DNA of 64,000 nt from Streptomyces sp. 549 (GTDB lineage: Bacteria; Actinomycetota; Actinomycetes; Streptomycetales; Streptomycetaceae). The translations under genes were made by a program, and so were the position numbers. The notes beneath the pieces are model-generated. The model searched no databases and was not told the origin of the DNA. It saw only the letters and a program-made list of their open reading frames with translations. Within the stretch, counting starts at the first letter, position 1, and each line of letters opens with the position of its first letter. The stretch spans positions 124,001-188,000 of the forward strand of contig NZ_JASKMT010000010.1 in assembly GCF_030124175.1 (NCBI RefSeq), in the 5' to 3' direction. Shown here in pieces: positions 63,369-64,000 of the stretch.

Positions 63369-64000
63369 ATGAGGACGACGGTCGAGGAGCGCTGGGCGCA
63401 GTTCTTCCGGTACGGCCCCTACGCCCTGCTGGGCCTCGCCATGCTCACCGGGGCCGCGGCCGCAGACCTGGTGATGACCCGGCGGGAGATGTACGCCGCA
63501 GGGGCCCTCCTTCTTGGCGCGCTGGCCCTCCAGGCGTGGTGGACCTGGGCCGTACCACGGCTGCTGGCGGCGGACTCAGCCGACGAACGCACCCTGGCCG
63601 AGTACCTCGTCGGAGTGGCAATCGCCGATATGGGCATCGGAGCCCGGGTGCTACCTGCGGGCACCACTGCGGGACGCGTCTACTTCGTGCTGCGCACCGC
63701 CCTCGCCTTCGTCCTCACCTGGCTCAACCCCTTCTTCGCCATCTACGCGTGCCTCGGCTGTTTCGACGCCGGGCACTTGCTGTCGCCGCGCGCTGCCCGG
63801 GCCGGGCTCGTGGTCACCGCTGTCATCACGGCGGGCTCCCAGTCCGGCGGCCTGCCACCCGCCTCGCTGATGAACTGGGTTGCCTTCGGGGCGATGTTCG
63901 TTCTCAACACGGCGCTCTTCATCGGCCTCAACCACCTCGGCGCCAAGGAGGCCGAGAAGGCCACCGAGCGCGCCGAGACCATCACCGCCCTGGAGAAGGC
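63369..64000 (+). CDS. Sensor histidine kinase, N-terminal part (runs off the window)
   Basis: From ATG 63369 the frame stays open to the window end, 210 codons: six or so membrane helices (RYGPYALLGLAMLTGAAAADL, ALLLGALALQAWW, VYFVLRTALAFVLTWLNPFFAI, AGLVVTAVITAGSQSGG) followed by a charged helix (GAKEAEKATERAETITALE) that leads into a kinase dimerisation domain. The pattern is of NarL-type kinases next to ABC exporters. GGGAG precedes the ATG. The catalytic domain lies outside the window. Confidence 0.75.
   Translation, partial: MRTTVEERWAQFFRYGPYALLGLAMLTGAAAADLVMTRREMYAAGALLLGALALQAWWTWAVPRLLAADSADERTLAEYLVGVAIADMGIGARVLPAGTTAGRVYFVLRTALAFVLTWLNPFFAIYACLGCFDAGHLLSPRAARAGLVVTAVITAGSQSGGLPPASLMNWVAFGAMFVLNTALFIGLNHLGAKEAEKATERAETITALEK

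Overview
The window is very GC-rich, has actinobacterial start-codon and Shine-Dalgarno usage, and many overlapping ATGA/GTGA gene junctions. Its gene content (GatD/MurT, SARP and MerR regulators, an isorenieratene-type carotenoid cluster, a blaL-blaA-blaB beta-lactamase locus, IS and conjugative-element remnants) points to a Streptomyces or close relative. The assignment is inferred from gene families read by eye; no database was searched.

Layout. 0.3-13 kb: mixed housekeeping and accessory genes: a DsbA-family protein with a damaged active site, a decayed glycosyltransferase fragment, a CtaG-like membrane protein, the lipid II amidation pair gatD-murT, peptide deformylase, a TetR regulator divergent from an acyl-CoA dehydrogenase with visible operators, two VOC proteins, a methyltransferase, a nucleotidyltransferase/hydrolase pair and a SARP regulator. 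13.2-25.1 kb: a tandem histidine kinase and response regulator lead into a seven-gene co-directional carotenoid block, crtE-crtI-crtB-Rieske oxygenase-crtY-crtT-crtU, which would make GGPP, phytoene and lycopene, cyclise it and aromatise the rings; the Rieske protein is an extra oxidative step of unknown target. 25.2-39 kb: a small membrane protein with its own operator-like repeat, a histidine phosphatase, a one-piece ECF sigma factor/zinc finger/transmembrane/CAP protein, a leaderless Doc-like toxin-antitoxin pair, a secreted polyester (PET/cutinase-type) hydrolase, LuxR and PucR regulators, a gluconate module (GntR, gluconokinase, GntP) and a VanZ-RDD membrane protein.

39.3-47.5 kb: a decayed CPBP protease/glycosidase-like pair that appears scrambled by a 0.4-kb inversion, a secreted HNH lipoprotein, a multidrug-type ABC exporter, and a beta-lactamase with its LysR activator (BlaA) and penicillin-recognising-fold regulator (BlaB). 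47.5-55.5 kb: a four-gene operon of a ribbon-helix-helix regulator, a DUF4097 protein and a DrrAB-type ABC exporter; an acyltransferase; a cupin; and a MerR regulator divergent from a tandem alpha/beta hydrolase, with a textbook 19-bp-spacer MerR promoter between them.

55.5-64 kb is mobile or decayed DNA: an IS256-type remnant cut by an intact IS1182-type element, a truncated conjugation-associated gene, an FtsK/TraB-like translocase, a methyltransferase, a transposon-protein remnant, an ABC ATPase with an internal deletion beside an intact permease, and a histidine kinase running off the end of the window.
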